DNA of 64,000 nucleotides, from the NCBI RefSeq assembly GCF_021917145.1, contig NC_061070.1:16604827-16668826 (forward strand). The letters run 5' to 3'. Below, one piece after another: positions 26,134-37,700 of this stretch (positions are counted from its first letter, which is position 1; each line of letters begins with the position of its first letter). The translations under genes were made by a program, and so were the position numbers. The notes beneath the pieces are model-generated. The model worked only from the letters and a program-made list of their open reading frames with translations, was not told where the DNA came from and made no database searches. Source of the stretch: Hypomesus transpacificus. Its lineage: Eukaryota; Chordata; Actinopteri; Osmeriformes; Osmeridae.

Positions 26134-28262
26134 ATAAAATATCATATTTCATCAGGCTGTTTCTTTCAGCAGCTTGTTCTCTCTCTTCCCCCTCTGCCTC
26201 TCCATTTGTCTCTTTCTTTCAGAGTCTGACGTTTCTCAGAGTCTCACTTTAATCAGGTGCACCAGCAGTGCCTCTGGCCCAAAGCACTGTTTCTCATGCC
26301 TGCAGCAAGGCAATCACAACTAAACACATCCCCAACTGAATACGTTACCACTGTCAAATAGATTTGTGGCAAACTAATTATGCTTCATTTATTTGTTATT
26401 ATTTATTTTTTAACGCAATCTATAACGATGTGGTGCCTACAGTAACACCTAAGTTCTGGAACTTGATTAATGGCACCATCCTGAATCTGCAGCACTAGGA
26501 ATAAGTTCTGAACAGAAGCCAACATCCCCAGAATCAGCAGTCTGGAGCTGGCCTCTGTCGGCCCACTTCTCAACCCTCCATAAAAGTCAAATGCAGCAGG
26601 TTTGGAAAACAGCCTTGTCCTGTTTGTCAGAGGGGCGGTCGTAAATAGCTGTGATGGCAGCCCAGCCACCGGGGAGGAGGAAGCATGGTGATGGAGCTCA
26701 TCCCAGCTATGGCAGTTTATCTGGAGGAAAGCCCAGACGGCATGGAGGGTGATGAGGGTGGGGCTGACCTGTGCCAACCACACAACCTAGATACACGGAG
26801 CCACGCGACTGAAATTCAGCACCTTGAAAGTACAAAACTTTTGTTTCAGCACTATCAAGAACCAGACAATGAGAACAAATATATATCATATATCTATATA
26901 TTTTTATTTTTTACGTACAGGAACCTGTAATAGGCATTCACAGGCCAGCCGTATTTTGTCATTTTGAACGAAGCAGTAGGAAGTTAAGCGCTCATACTTC
27001 CTCCTCTCAGTATTCTGTTGCGGTTTTGTCAATCAGGGTGCGAAACGAATACAGTGTCAAGCGTAGAGCAGAAATGACTAGAATATAACTTTTCCTCCCC
27101 CCTCAACTAACTTCCATATTGTATTCAGCGTGTGAAGTCTCCACACGTCCCCAGTGCCTTCCACCTTCAGGGGGTTCCACTGAATGGCACGATAGCCCTC
27201 TGTTAGCCAGACAATTAACTTAGTGCTTACAACCTCTGAAAGGAGATCTAATCTCTGAGAAATGTCATAAAAGAAGGTGCTAAACTGGCAAGAATGACGC
27301 CAAATCAGACTGTTCTGGTGAACAATTTAGCAATCTAAGTTAATAGCACCCCATTGACTCAGGCCCAGATTGAAATCAGCATTAACATTGCAAAAGCACA
27401 ATCATTTGGTCTATAATGAAGCGCGTAGCTTACGCCTGGCTGCCACAGGGACAAACCTCTGCTGGAGCCATTTGAAATGAACCGTGCTGACATGAACTGC
27501 ATATGTAAGCAGTCACACCAGCTGACTATCTCCTCCTCTGCTTATCTCTGTGGTATTGCAGGAGTCATATCCAAACAGGCAAACACTCCTTCACTGCTGC
27601 AGGGAAGTCGTTTCAGAGAGAACCAATTAAAAAGTAGCCTATATGAAGCGTCTCTTCGTGTCTGTCAAAGGTGGCTGAGGAGCATGTAGGAACGTAAACA
27701 CTGATAGTCGCAGAAGCCACACTTGTGCCAAATGATTTAGGTGTTAAGGTATGCTAATAAGCAAGTCATCGATTGATGCCTGCTACTATGTGCAAACGGA
27801 GTTCATCCACCCACTTGCTCTATTTCGGTACTTATCGCAGTCAACACTAAAACGAGCTTTCAGCATATTTTGAAGTAAAAAGAATAATTATGCATGCAAC
27901 CATTTTCCCATTGTCAAACACCTCGTTTGACAATAGCATGCCAGCTTTTTGTCTCGCAAAACAATTTCCATAAAAACCTCACGGCGATATAAATATATTT
28001 TCAGTTCGTCTTGAGAACCTTGAGTTCCACCCCAGTCCCTAGACATCAGAGAGCAGTGAGGCAAGCGTCACTGGTGGCAGAAATGGCAGTTTCCTCCGGA
28101 TCTGCTGGTTACAGCGGCACAATCAACAGATGGTGAGTACTGCCTCTCTCCCCAAGGGCAACAGTAAAATTGAGTTTGTGAAAGCTGTCACAATCCATGG
28201 TGGCAAATCTCTTGCAGTTCCTGCTAATGTGACTCATTCAAGGTCCAAAAAACGAGGAGGGT

Positions 28263-28360
28263 GAAAGGAGGGGGTGGGGGGGGGGGGGGGCAGGTTGGGA
28301 GGAGAGGGGGGGGGGGTTGTGGGGGCAGGTTGGGGAGGAGGGGGGGGGGGGGGTGTAGGA
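28263..28360 (+). repeat. G-rich low-complexity tract
   Basis: Two runs of more than eight guanines plus many shorter ones over about 100 bp, including a duplicated GCAGGTTGGG(A)GGAG segment. Confidence 0.85.
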
Positions 28361-30450
28361 GGAGAGTATTCCAATCTAAAAATGACACAGTGTGACAAAA
28401 TCATCTTTCTAAAGGGCATTGAAATTTCTCTGGCCCGAGGAGAGACATTCACAAATGAGCCCAGCTCAAAGATGCCAGTGACATTCAGACTGCCATTGTG
28501 AGCTTCTCCTATGAGACTTAACCACTACAAATTCCATCAGAGGCCTGGATATAACCTGGTTCTGGTGGTACACGACAGCGGGCTTCATTAGAGGGGAGAG
28601 CAGGCATGAAGTTAAAGACATTGTAACGCTCCTGATTGAAGCTTCAAGTCAGCTGGAATCTGGTCTTGAACTGTGCTTTTTGGGCATAAAAGCTTATTGA
28701 CTGTTGCTCGTTTCTTCAACCATATCAACTCTAGGCTCAAACTATTTATTTTAGTTTATATTTAGCGTAGACACTTGCTTTAGTCATCATGGTATAAATC
28801 ACGAACATTCCTCAAAGTAATGGAAGGATGAATTTAGATTTCTATAAAAATAAAAACAATCACAGAATGAAAATGTGATGCATATGTCTCTAGTACATTT
28901 TGAGAAGGCGGTTTGTTGTCTACTGCTTCCATTCATACATTTCTCAACTTCCGGAAGTGTGCTCTATCAAAATAGTTTCTGTCCACAGAAACAAGTGCAG
29001 AAAGTACAAAAGAATTAGTGAATAAGTTGGAACATGATTCAGAAATGGATTCCAGCCATTATCAGGAGACCACATGGGTCCTCAAGACTAGTGTGAAATA
29101 GAAATTGTCGAATCAATGTTCTTTAACCACATATCAAGCTGACCCCAAAGAACTGAATGGTAAGGCACTGAAAAATATCGAGTCCGTTACCAACCACAGG
29201 GCAAATAAGGTCACACGGCTCGCTTGATTCTTTCCAAATGAGAAGGCAAACAAACTGTTTGGACCTCTTTCAGTGACGGTTAATATTAGGGACAGAGGAT
29301 CCTCGGGGAAATCTCGCAGAGTAATGATTAGGATTCAGCTCCCTACCTGTGAGTGTGCCTGTCGGCCGTCCTGCGAACTCGCGCCTCCCGCCTGGCCTGA
29401 GACCGTGTCCAGCATCGGGCTGACGTCTATTACGGAAACAAATGACTCGCGGTGAGCGGGTCTAGGCCACGGCGAACTGACACACGGTCTCTTGCATTTC
29501 ACACGGGATTAAAAACTGTTTCTCCCCCTTTTTTTTCTTTTATTATTTTGAGTCGAGTCAGACCAAGGTACTCATTTATTTTGAGCAATTCCTAGACAGC
29601 CTCCTTTATGTTTGGCAGTAGTTCATTTCACTCAGACACAGATTGCTGAGAGGCAATACACTTTACTGAGGTGTTTACAGTGGAGGAAGGGTTATTCAGA
29701 GACAACAAAGTGGCAGATTTAAGTGAGATCAGTTTGCTGTCTCACTGTCCCTACAAAGAGATGAGAGAATAATCAATGATTATTTTTCAATCACAAATCT
29801 CACAACCTTCTTATAGCTCCTCATGTAGGGCGAGGAGATTTAATTTCAAGCGGATTAACCCTCCTTGGGTTTTCAATTACAGCTCAGAATTGATTGGTTT
29901 TATCTCCTTTCTCATCTATATTAAAACTTTCTATAACTTGTAAAAAATATTTGCAATATATTAGCTTCAATATAATATTAACATTTTGAAACTAACCAGC
30001 GGAAAATGAAAGTTATCTTTTTTGACTATCCATCAAATTTTAATGTTGCTCTGCCTTTTGTTAAAAATAAAAAATCTAGATTACATGATTCATGCTGAAT
30101 GGCCCAGAGTATCTTCTAATTAAATGTCTTTGAGCCATGAGAGGGAGGGTCTTTAACAACCCCCTAGCTCAACCTCAGCCGGCTGAAATAGGTGTGACAT
30201 TCCCACATTCCCAGGCAGTTCTCAGGCTCATACTAGGAGCAGACAAGAGGGGCTGATTACAGGGCACTGGGATATGTGCTGTCTGAACGGGGAGCCAAAT
30301 CTCAGCCCCGACTCAGAGCTTCAGCCAGCGAAGGAACACAATCACATTCCTACATCATCAGCTGCTGGTTTAGTGTTTTCCAGGCAACAGATCTGTCCTA
30401 AAATGGACTGCTGAGAGGCGAGGAAGAGTCGTTAGGAAGGAGCTGGAAAG

Positions 30451-30635
30451 TACATTTACATTTAGTCATTTGGCAGACGCTCTTATCCAGAGCGACTTAC
30501 CGTATGTAGAGGGACATTACCCCCGAGGCAAGTAGGGTGAAGTGGGACACAACATCATGTGGCGCGGCGGGGAATAGATCCGGCAACCTTCTGATTACTA
30601 GCCCGACTCCCTCACCGCTCAGCCATCTGACGTCC
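30451..30635 (-). mobile_element. SINE-like element with conserved fish SINE/L2 tail
   Basis: Begins CATTTAGTCATTTGGCAGACG, continues with TTATCCAGAGCGACTTAC, and ends with a CGACTCCCTCACCGCTCAGCC segment that resembles a tRNA-like head read in reverse. The GCAGACGC/TATCCAGAGCGA core recurs at 56326 and 59637. Orientation is assigned from the tail being at the low-coordinate end. Confidence 0.7.
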
Positions 30636-30918
30636 TAAAGTAGCAACGATGGAGGATCAACTTGACCCACAATGCTTAGCGTGTGTCTTAGCGCTGGCTA
30701 GGGGAGAGAGAGCGAGAGCGAGAGCGCTGGCTAGGGGAGAGCCAGGAGTGGAATACTGATCCACACAGGGTCTTTCAGACAGGTACAGCCATGTCTGGAG
30801 GGACAAGAGGCCCGAAACTGACAAATAACACTGCAGATCGACAGAGAGGGAGAGAGAGACCGAATGAACAAGTGAGAGGGGTAGAGGAGTGGAGGGGAAG
30901 GGAGCAGGCGTTAAGATG

Positions 30919-30960
<42 letters not shown>

Positions 30961-31063
30961 CACTCCAGCTGCATGCTAAACCAAAAGCCAAGAGAGGGAT
31001 ACAACATACAATCACCACAACTTTTATTACTTCATTTTTTAATAATACTTGATGACATTACAT

Positions 31064-31069
31064 TTTATT
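31064..31069 (-). terminator. Candidate polyadenylation signal of the kinesin gene
   Basis: AATAAA on the minus strand about 520 bp beyond the kinesin stop codon; another lies at 31023-31028. No nearer AATAAA was noted. Confidence 0.4.
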
Positions 31070-31334
31070 GGGTTTGTTTTTAAATAAAATAAGTGTAATC
31101 TCTCTAAAATGTCTAAGACACATGTATGAACATCACATAAAATAACTGATTGTGCTGGTTTAGCATCCAATAAACACGTTGAAGTGATAATGTATCATAC
31201 TTAAAAACTGTGCAACGTGTAAAAAAAGGGAAAAACAAACCGAGGTAGAAGGAGCCGTGAAGAACAGTGTTTACAGTGCAAAAGCTTGGTCAAATACATA
31301 TATCGGATCAAACCTGTGATCATATGTGTGACAA

Positions 31335-31410
31335 TGATCTTAAAACCACATATATATTACGTATAAACCACATATATATTACGTTTAAACCACATATATA
31401 TTACGTTTCT
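31335..31410. repeat. Tandem repeat in the kinesin 3' UTR, 3 copies
   Basis: A unit of about 24 bp, AAACCACATATATATTACGT plus a few bases, occurs three times. A 23-bp direct duplication (AGATCATTCCCTGTGTTG core) follows at about 31470-31515. Confidence 0.8.
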
Positions 31411-31585
31411 ATATATAAATACATAGAGGCTTGCATATCTGCATAGAGCAGCCTGTCCTGTTCTAATTGCAGAGATCATTCCCTGTGTTGCCGAGATCAT
31501 TCCCTGTGTTGATTAAGGTGCAGTGGAGCACGCCTGGTTCTGGCGTACTGGCTGCACTGTTCATTATTGCCTGTCTGGTCGGCGA

Positions 31586-33949
31586 TCAGACGTCTGACAA
31601 ATGATTAATCAGGCAGGCAGCCTCAGCGGAGCAGCCCAAAGTTAATTTCCACACTTCAGCCTGCAGAGATGAATTAGAGGCCCGACCAGAGGAGGCAGAG
31701 GCCTCCGTCTCCGTGTGACCCCTCACCCCCGGCCGGGCCCAGATGACGTCCAGCCTCCTCGCTCTGCCCTGGGGCCCGTTCCCGCCGTCGCGCACCAGCA
31801 CGCAACGTATCTGGGAGCGCCGGCGTAGCGTCAGATCCTGGAACTGCGGCCGGAGGGGGGCCAGACGGAGGGAGCGGGGCGGGGGGTGGAACACCCCGTC
31901 CTCCTGCAGCAGGGCCAGGTGTGTGTCCGTGAGGAGGAGCTGGGCTCGGGGCTGGGCCCGCGGCTGGGGGCTCACGCAGACCCCCACGCTGGTGTACAGC
32001 AGCAGGCACACCTCCCCCAGGCTGGGACGCCCCTCATCCATGTTCCCGTGGAGCAGGTACACCAGGTCAGCTAGGCTCTTCTGGAACTGGCAGCACACAC
32101 GCAGCCCCGCGTCCAGCAGCAGGTCAGGGACGTGAGCTCCCCAGGCCAGGGAGAGCCCCGGCAGGTCCCCCTGGAGGAGAGGGTGGCGAAGGGCCTGGAC
32201 GTCCCCAGGACGGACCGCCCCCAGCAGGGTGCGGCACAGCTCCTGGGTTAGCCTGGGGCTGAGGGTGTGGAGGCTGAGGAGGCTGTCCTCGGTGAGCCCC
32301 AGCAGCCTCACGCTCTGGCCCGCGAAGCCCACCTGCACCTCCCTTAGCTGGAGCAGAGGCAGCTGGTGGAACAGGGCCAGGGGAGCGTGGTCAGAGGTCA
32401 GGGTGTACAGGGCCGACTCCAGGAGGATGAGGAGGGCTGGCTGAGGGAGGGGCTGGCTGCACGTGGCCGCGCTGAGCCAGTAGAGGGCCAGGATCTTCTG
32501 AGAGCTGAGGAGCGATGCTGGGAGGGCAGACTGGAGGTGGGTCACCAGGCTGGGCAGGGGGAGGGACCGGAGCTGCAGCAAGTTGGCAGAGAAGTCCACC
32601 AGGCTCTGATAAAACACGGGAACACCCTCACTCTCCTGGGCCAGCACAGAGCCCTGCTGGACCAACACAGAACCTTCCTGGGTCACCACAGAACCTTCCT
32701 GGGCTACCACAGAACCTTCCTGGGCTACCACAGAACCTTCCTGGGCTACCACAGGGGTTAAGCCTGTGTTCTCCTCTTCAAGTGAGGGTGAGTCCTGGTC
32801 TTTAGTTCCGTAGGTGCCTTGCGGTTCTTCAATCTCAGTTCCCTCACACTGTTTACATTCGGGTTGTTTGTGTGATTCTTCGGGAGCTCGATCGCTGTCC
32901 TGATCCTGTGACGGGTCCAGCTCCTGGAGAGTGGCCTTCTGCTGTCCTTCCCCTGCAGTGCTGGGGTGCTGTGGGGGGTCTGTAGCCTCGGCTGGGGTCT
33001 GGCCAGGGGGGGCCGGGGGCAGAGAGAGGCCTGGAGTCTGGGCTGGGGGCAGACAGAGGGCTGGGGGACTTTGAAGACCCAGAACTGACTCTACAGGCTG
33101 AAGATCCTGGTTGAGTTCCAACGGTAGCTCCTTCACCAAGGAGAACACCATACTGTCTCTGACCAGGGAGAACACCTGGCTTTCTTTGACTAGAGAGAAG
33201 ACCTGACTGTCCTTGACCACCGACATGGCCTGGCTGTCCAGCAGCAGAGACACCACCTGACTGGACCAGCTGGACCGGGCTGGACAGCCACGCAGAAACC
33301 TCCCCGCGTCCTGGAACACCCACGACACCCTGCTGACCAGAGAGCCCAGCCCGGAGGCCTGCTCCCTGTCTAGCACCTCCTCTGCCTGGGACTGTGTCTC
33401 GCAGCCCCCCTGCCCCTCCACCACCGGCCTGGATCCATCCATCACAGCCAGGCTGAACCGACCCTCCAGGGCGGCTTCCTCCGATGAACCAGGCCCAGCC
33501 TGACGTGTCTGCTGCGGATCTGCGGAGAGCAGAGCGTCGGCGTGTGGAAGGCCGGTTATATGCGCGGTTCCCGCCGCGCCCCGCAGGAGGGTCGAGTCGT
33601 CTAATGAGCTCCCCTCTGAGCCCGGCGAACCCTCTGAGCCGTCAGCCAGGACGCCCTGCCTCTCGTTAGCGTGCCCCTCCGGCCCCGCCACGCATCCATC
33701 ACCCCTGCCCGGGACAGGCTCCTGGCGGAGGCAGCCTTCCCCTGGACTGTCCTCGTCCTCGTCCCCAGACCCAGCCCCAGCCTCTCCCCCAGCCCGCCCG
33801 TCTGCCACCATCTCTGGCCCTGATTCGTGAGACGAGTCCCTCTCCAGCTCCAGGGCGTCCCTGGTGCTTACCCCTCGCTGACGGACGTCTCCTCTGCTCG
33901 GGGCCGAGCGAGGGGGGAAGACGAGGCGGGTCCGCAGTATGACCTCATT
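31586..33949 (-). CDS. Kinesin last exon: low-complexity region then nischarin-like C-terminal domain
   Basis: This single 787-codon exon starts [11 protein letters not shown] after a TTCACCAG acceptor in the phase of exon 20. Its first 480 or so codons are acidic and Pro/Gln-rich, with two internal repeats: an 11-aa (SQVFSLVKE-type) repeat and a 7-aa (VVAQEGS) repeat. The last 306 residues (1263-1568; 31589-32506) resemble the C-terminus of nischarin. For example [21 protein letters not shown] compares with LLLTSSEIFLLDEDCVHYPLP, and the [13 protein letters not shown] region with ALSILLYVQAFQV. In nischarin this part follows the PX and leucine-rich repeat regions and is thought to fold as PH-like modules. 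Neither PX nor LRR is present here. Confidence 0.85.
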   Translation of the reverse strand, partial: NEVILRTRLVFPPRSAPSRGDVRQRGVSTRDALELERDSSHESGPEMVADGRAGGEAGAGSGDEDEDSPGEGCLRQEPVPGRGDGCVAGPEGHANERQGVLADGSEGSPGSEGSSLDDSTLLRGAAGTAHITGLPHADALLSADPQQTRQAGPGSSEEAALEGRFSLAVMDGSRPVVEGQGGCETQSQAEEVLDREQASGLGSLVSRVSWVFQDAGRFLRGCPARSSWSSQVVSLLLDSQAMSVVKDSQVFSLVKESQVFSLVRDSMVFSLVKELPLELNQDLQPVESVLGLQSPPALCLPPAQTPGLSLPPAPPGQTPAEATDPPQHPSTAGEGQQKATLQELDPSQDQDSDRAPEESHKQPECKQCEGTEIEEPQGTYGTKDQDSPSLEEENTGLTPVVAQEGSVVAQEGSVVAQEGSVVTQEGSVLVQQGSVLAQESEGVPVFYQSLVDFSANLLQLRSLPLPSLVTHLQSALPASLLSSQKILALYWLSAATCSQPLPQPALLILLESALYTLTSDHAPLALFHQLPLLQLREVQVGFAGQSVRLLGLTEDSLLSLHTLSPRLTQELCRTLLGAVRPGDVQALRHPLLQGDLPGLSLAWGAHVPDLLLDAGLRVCCQFQKSLADLVYLLHGNMDEGRPSLGEVCLLLYTSVGVCVSPQPRAQPRAQLLLTDTHLALLQEDGVFHPPPRSLRLAPLRPQFQDLTLRRRSQIRCVLVRDGGNGPQGRARRLDVIWARPGVRGHTETEASASSGRASNSSLQAEVWKLTLGCSAEAACLINHLSDV

Positions 33950-34720
33950 CTGGTGAAGGGGGGGGAGAGAGACAAGAGAGAGAAATATATATATATAGAG
34001 AGAGAGAGACATATAGAGAAATACATTTAGAGAGACCGAGAGAGAGACAGAGAGAGACAGAGAGAACAGATTCAAGTGTTTACACATATAGTAAATGACT
34101 TACATCCACCATCCTGGTTACTGCCCCAAAAACAATGACTGATGGACCGCTTTTATTACAAAGGGACACACAGACGTATTTTCCCCCCAAACATAAACAC
34201 CCAAATGCAGTCAGGAGCAGAGAGAGGAGAGCACGAGAGTCTGGAAGTGGCCCTGTGCTTTTACTGAAGCTTTGTCCTGCTAGGTGGTCAATGCCTGCAG
34301 GACAGTGTTACAGGGCTGAAATATGTGCATCATAAACAAACAGCACGAGCCAGGGGAGAGGCATTTCATGGTTCATAAAAACCTGTATTAGCTCTGCCTG
34401 GGCAGGGAGAACACTCATTATGGCACTAGCTTCACCTTGGTGCAGAGAGAGAGAGAGGACGGCCAGATACGCTTGATCTACAGCAGGCACAGAGGGCACA
34501 CAAACACTCCAGTAGTCTTATCCAAATATACATCAATTAGCAACACAGCCCTGCTTGGCTCATGCTGCACGGTCATGCTGCTGGAAGGTTAGCCCTCATT
34601 AAATGACCTCCTGATACATGAGGAGCACACTTCCTCTGTTATTCTGCCCCCAGCTTGTGTATGAGGACGGACCAGTGCATTCATATTACATACCCACGTG
34701 TATGCATGCAGGGCTAGCTG

Positions 34721-34772
<52 letters not shown>

Positions 34773-37700
34773 AGTGTGTGTACCGTGATGGGGCAGCTCC
34801 CTGGTGAGACATAGGGCACAGTGAGCCTGGGTAGTCTGGATCTGTTCACGGCTGACGGGCTGTCCATCCTGCTGGACCACAGGAAGTCAGAAACCCTGAC
34901 TGATATGACACATCTGTTATTCTACCCAGAAAAACAAACACATTTCAACCCAATGATGTTTCTACAAAGAGGCCAGACAGCAGAGAAAACTAATACATAC
35001 TTCTAATACATGCTGCCAGGCTCTTTGTTTTCAAAAGCTATTTGATTAATTTGCCGTGGCGTGACACTTGAGACTTGAAACTGTTTGCAGGCATAAGACC
35101 CAACCACACACGCCCTTCCCCCCCTTCACTAAACCATGTATTAGATTTGAATAGCAAACAACCCAAAAGACTGTAAGATACGAGCCACTCAACTAGCAGT
35201 GGAATCTGAATCTGCATGTAGATTTGAGGATTTACATCCAGTGCAGGTGCTCATGGGGACGGAGGGAAACGACACATACAGATCGTGAAGATCTGTGACA
35301 GGAAACGGCAGCTGTGGAGGGCTTGATGTGGACCAGCTGACAGACTGAGGAGGCATCCAGCCCTCCACAGCCACTCAGAGCAGAGGGAGAGGCTTCTCTG
35401 GACCCTTGAAGGTTTTCTATTGGTCACGTTGGTGCTGGGGCGGGGCCAGACACAGTGTGTGTGTGTGTGGGGTCATGGTAAGTGTGTGTGTTTGTGTGTG
35501 TGTTTACTAACCACACAGAGGCTGTTCTGATGTTCCGGGCGTGGACCCCAGGTCGTGCTGACTGCAGCTTCCTCCGGTCCTCTCTCCTCTCCTTAGTTCC
35601 GGGGTCATCGTGACCTACGACCCTGCTGGCCTCCTTCCCCCCAGCCTCCCTGCTGGCCTCCTTCCCCCCAGCCTCTCCTCCCTCACCCTCCGCCTCTTCT
35701 CCTCTCCTCTCCTCATCGCAGGTGTCCAGGCATCCCTCGCTCGGTTCCTCCTCCCCTTGCTGTCCGACGCCAGGCTCCGCCCCTTTAGGTTCTGGCTCCA
35801 CCCCCTCACTTTGCCGATCCACCTCCTTGCTCCCAGGCCCCACTTCCTCAATCCCTGGCTCCACCTCCTCGTATACTGGCCCCACCCCCTCGGTCTGTGG
35901 CTCCGCCTCTTGCTTCCTGGACACACCAGTCCAACACACACACCATCACCACTGTCATTTCAATGGAGAATACATCTAACCTGGAGCAAGCACACAGCTG
36001 CTGCCACAGAATGATAAAACCGGCCTGTCTCCACATACCGACGATTTTCCAACTTCTTCAGTTTTTCTTGTTGCCGTTTCTCAAACTCCAACCTAGAACA
36101 CAGGGAGATGATTACAACCCATCCAAGATGTCAGGAGGGGAAGAAAAATAACAGTATAAAAGAAAAACAAATCTGGACAATCAAATCATAGCTTTTACAG
36201 CACATGAAGCACACAGGAGGTCGATCAGCAGTAACGGGAGCCCGCCTCCGAGTGGGGAGCTAGCTGGCAGACTGACATCAGAGCACTCTCCAGCTAGCAC
36301 CACAGCCCTCAGCCCCTCACACCTAATCACAGCCTGTCTCCTGCCCTGCTCCCACACCAGCCCAGGTCTCCTGGTCAGACAGACCGAGCAGAGAAGAGGC
36401 GCTTGTCAGTAGAGGAACAGGAGAGCTGCGGAGGCCATTAAATAGGCGTGGGTCAGATAATCCGGAGCCTTCCACCAGGAGCGGGAGAAACAGGCCGGGG
36501 TTGACCTTGATGGGCCTCTTACGCCGTAAATCTGATGGGGTCTGGCCCAAAACATACAGTAGTTGAAGGCCTAAATGATTGTTTCTTGTTTCTTCTTCCA
36601 AACACACACACACACACACACACTGTTGTAACTTTGGATGGGAGCTACACCCACACCAAACCCCTCACTCACACAGCTGTGCTCATTATCCATTTCCACT
36701 TTACCGAAGCAGGCAGAATTCAGCCGCTTCTACAGATATGAAATGATAGAAGATCCAATTAATTCCTCTCGGTTTCGCTGATCAAATTGGGCAGACAGAA
36801 ACGGCGGTCCAGAGCCGGCTTGGATTAGCAGGATCTGTCTAGCATCCAGAAAAGATGGCTTCACGCCCTCTCCGTGCAGTGAAGGGCTCGCAGATGAGCT
36901 CACATCTCAAGTGAGTTCTCTGATTAAGGTCAGAGGGTTTATGCCACAAGGTGGATTAACGCAAAACAATTGGTCCAGCTTCAAGACAGACTGGTGTGCT
37001 CGACTCCGGAGATCTGTAGGGTTGTTTGATGAATGCTTGTGAGCGTATGTACGTGTGTGTGCGCTGGCTGTTTGTTGTCAGCCTGATGTCTGTGGGTTAG
37101 GGCCATTCGTTAGCGATGTGTTGGCAGAGTCAAACCTCGACTGCTCTGAGGGCACACGCCGTGACATCTGATGGTTTAGAGAAGCCTTCTCAGCCAAACA
37201 ACATTTTCAATCTCCTCAACTTGTAGGACATCAATCCAGGCCTCCATCTTCTCCCCCTGCAATTCCATCTCCCAACCTCAGTTTCCACTCCATCTCACGC
37301 CCCCCTCTCCAACTCCCTGTCCAACTCCTCTCTGTAGTCTCCCCTCCCTCTCACGCCCCCCCTTTTCCAACTCCCACGCTGTAGTCTCTCGACAGCAGGA
37401 GTGCTGCTGTTTGGGGCCGCTGTCTTCTCTATGAGATGACAAGCTGGCAGGATAGGAGATCTCGCTGTAAAACACCAGCCTATCAGCTGCAGGATAGGAG
37501 ATCTCGCTGTAAAACACCAGCCAACCAGCTGCAGGATGGTAGATCTCGCTGTAAAACACCAGCCTATCAGCTGCAGGATGGGAGATCTCGCTGTAAAACA
37601 CCAGCCTATCAGCTGCAGGATGGGAGATCTCGCTGTAAAACAACAGCCTATCAGCTGCAGGATGGGAGATCTCTCTGTAAAACACCAGCCTATCAGCTGG

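Larger units (their letters stand above)
24069..31022. other. Gene-free stretch between the gap and the kinesin 3' end
   Basis: No coding exon is recognised. It holds G-rich tracts (24705-24770 and 28263-28360), a 17-bp minisatellite (25569-25690), a tRNA-derived SINE (26019-26133), a second SINE-like element (30451-30635), a short perfect hairpin (27910-27934) and a (GA)n tract near 30922-30958. Confidence 0.7.

Noticed and set aside
34784-34868. Start of a KIF16B-type PX domain
   Set aside because: The strand [14 protein letters not shown] is faintly similar, but no PX core (RRYSRF, PPKK) follows in the last exon.
35610-36014. Plus-strand Leu/Pro-rich ORF
   Set aside because: It is the antisense shadow of kinesin exon 19.
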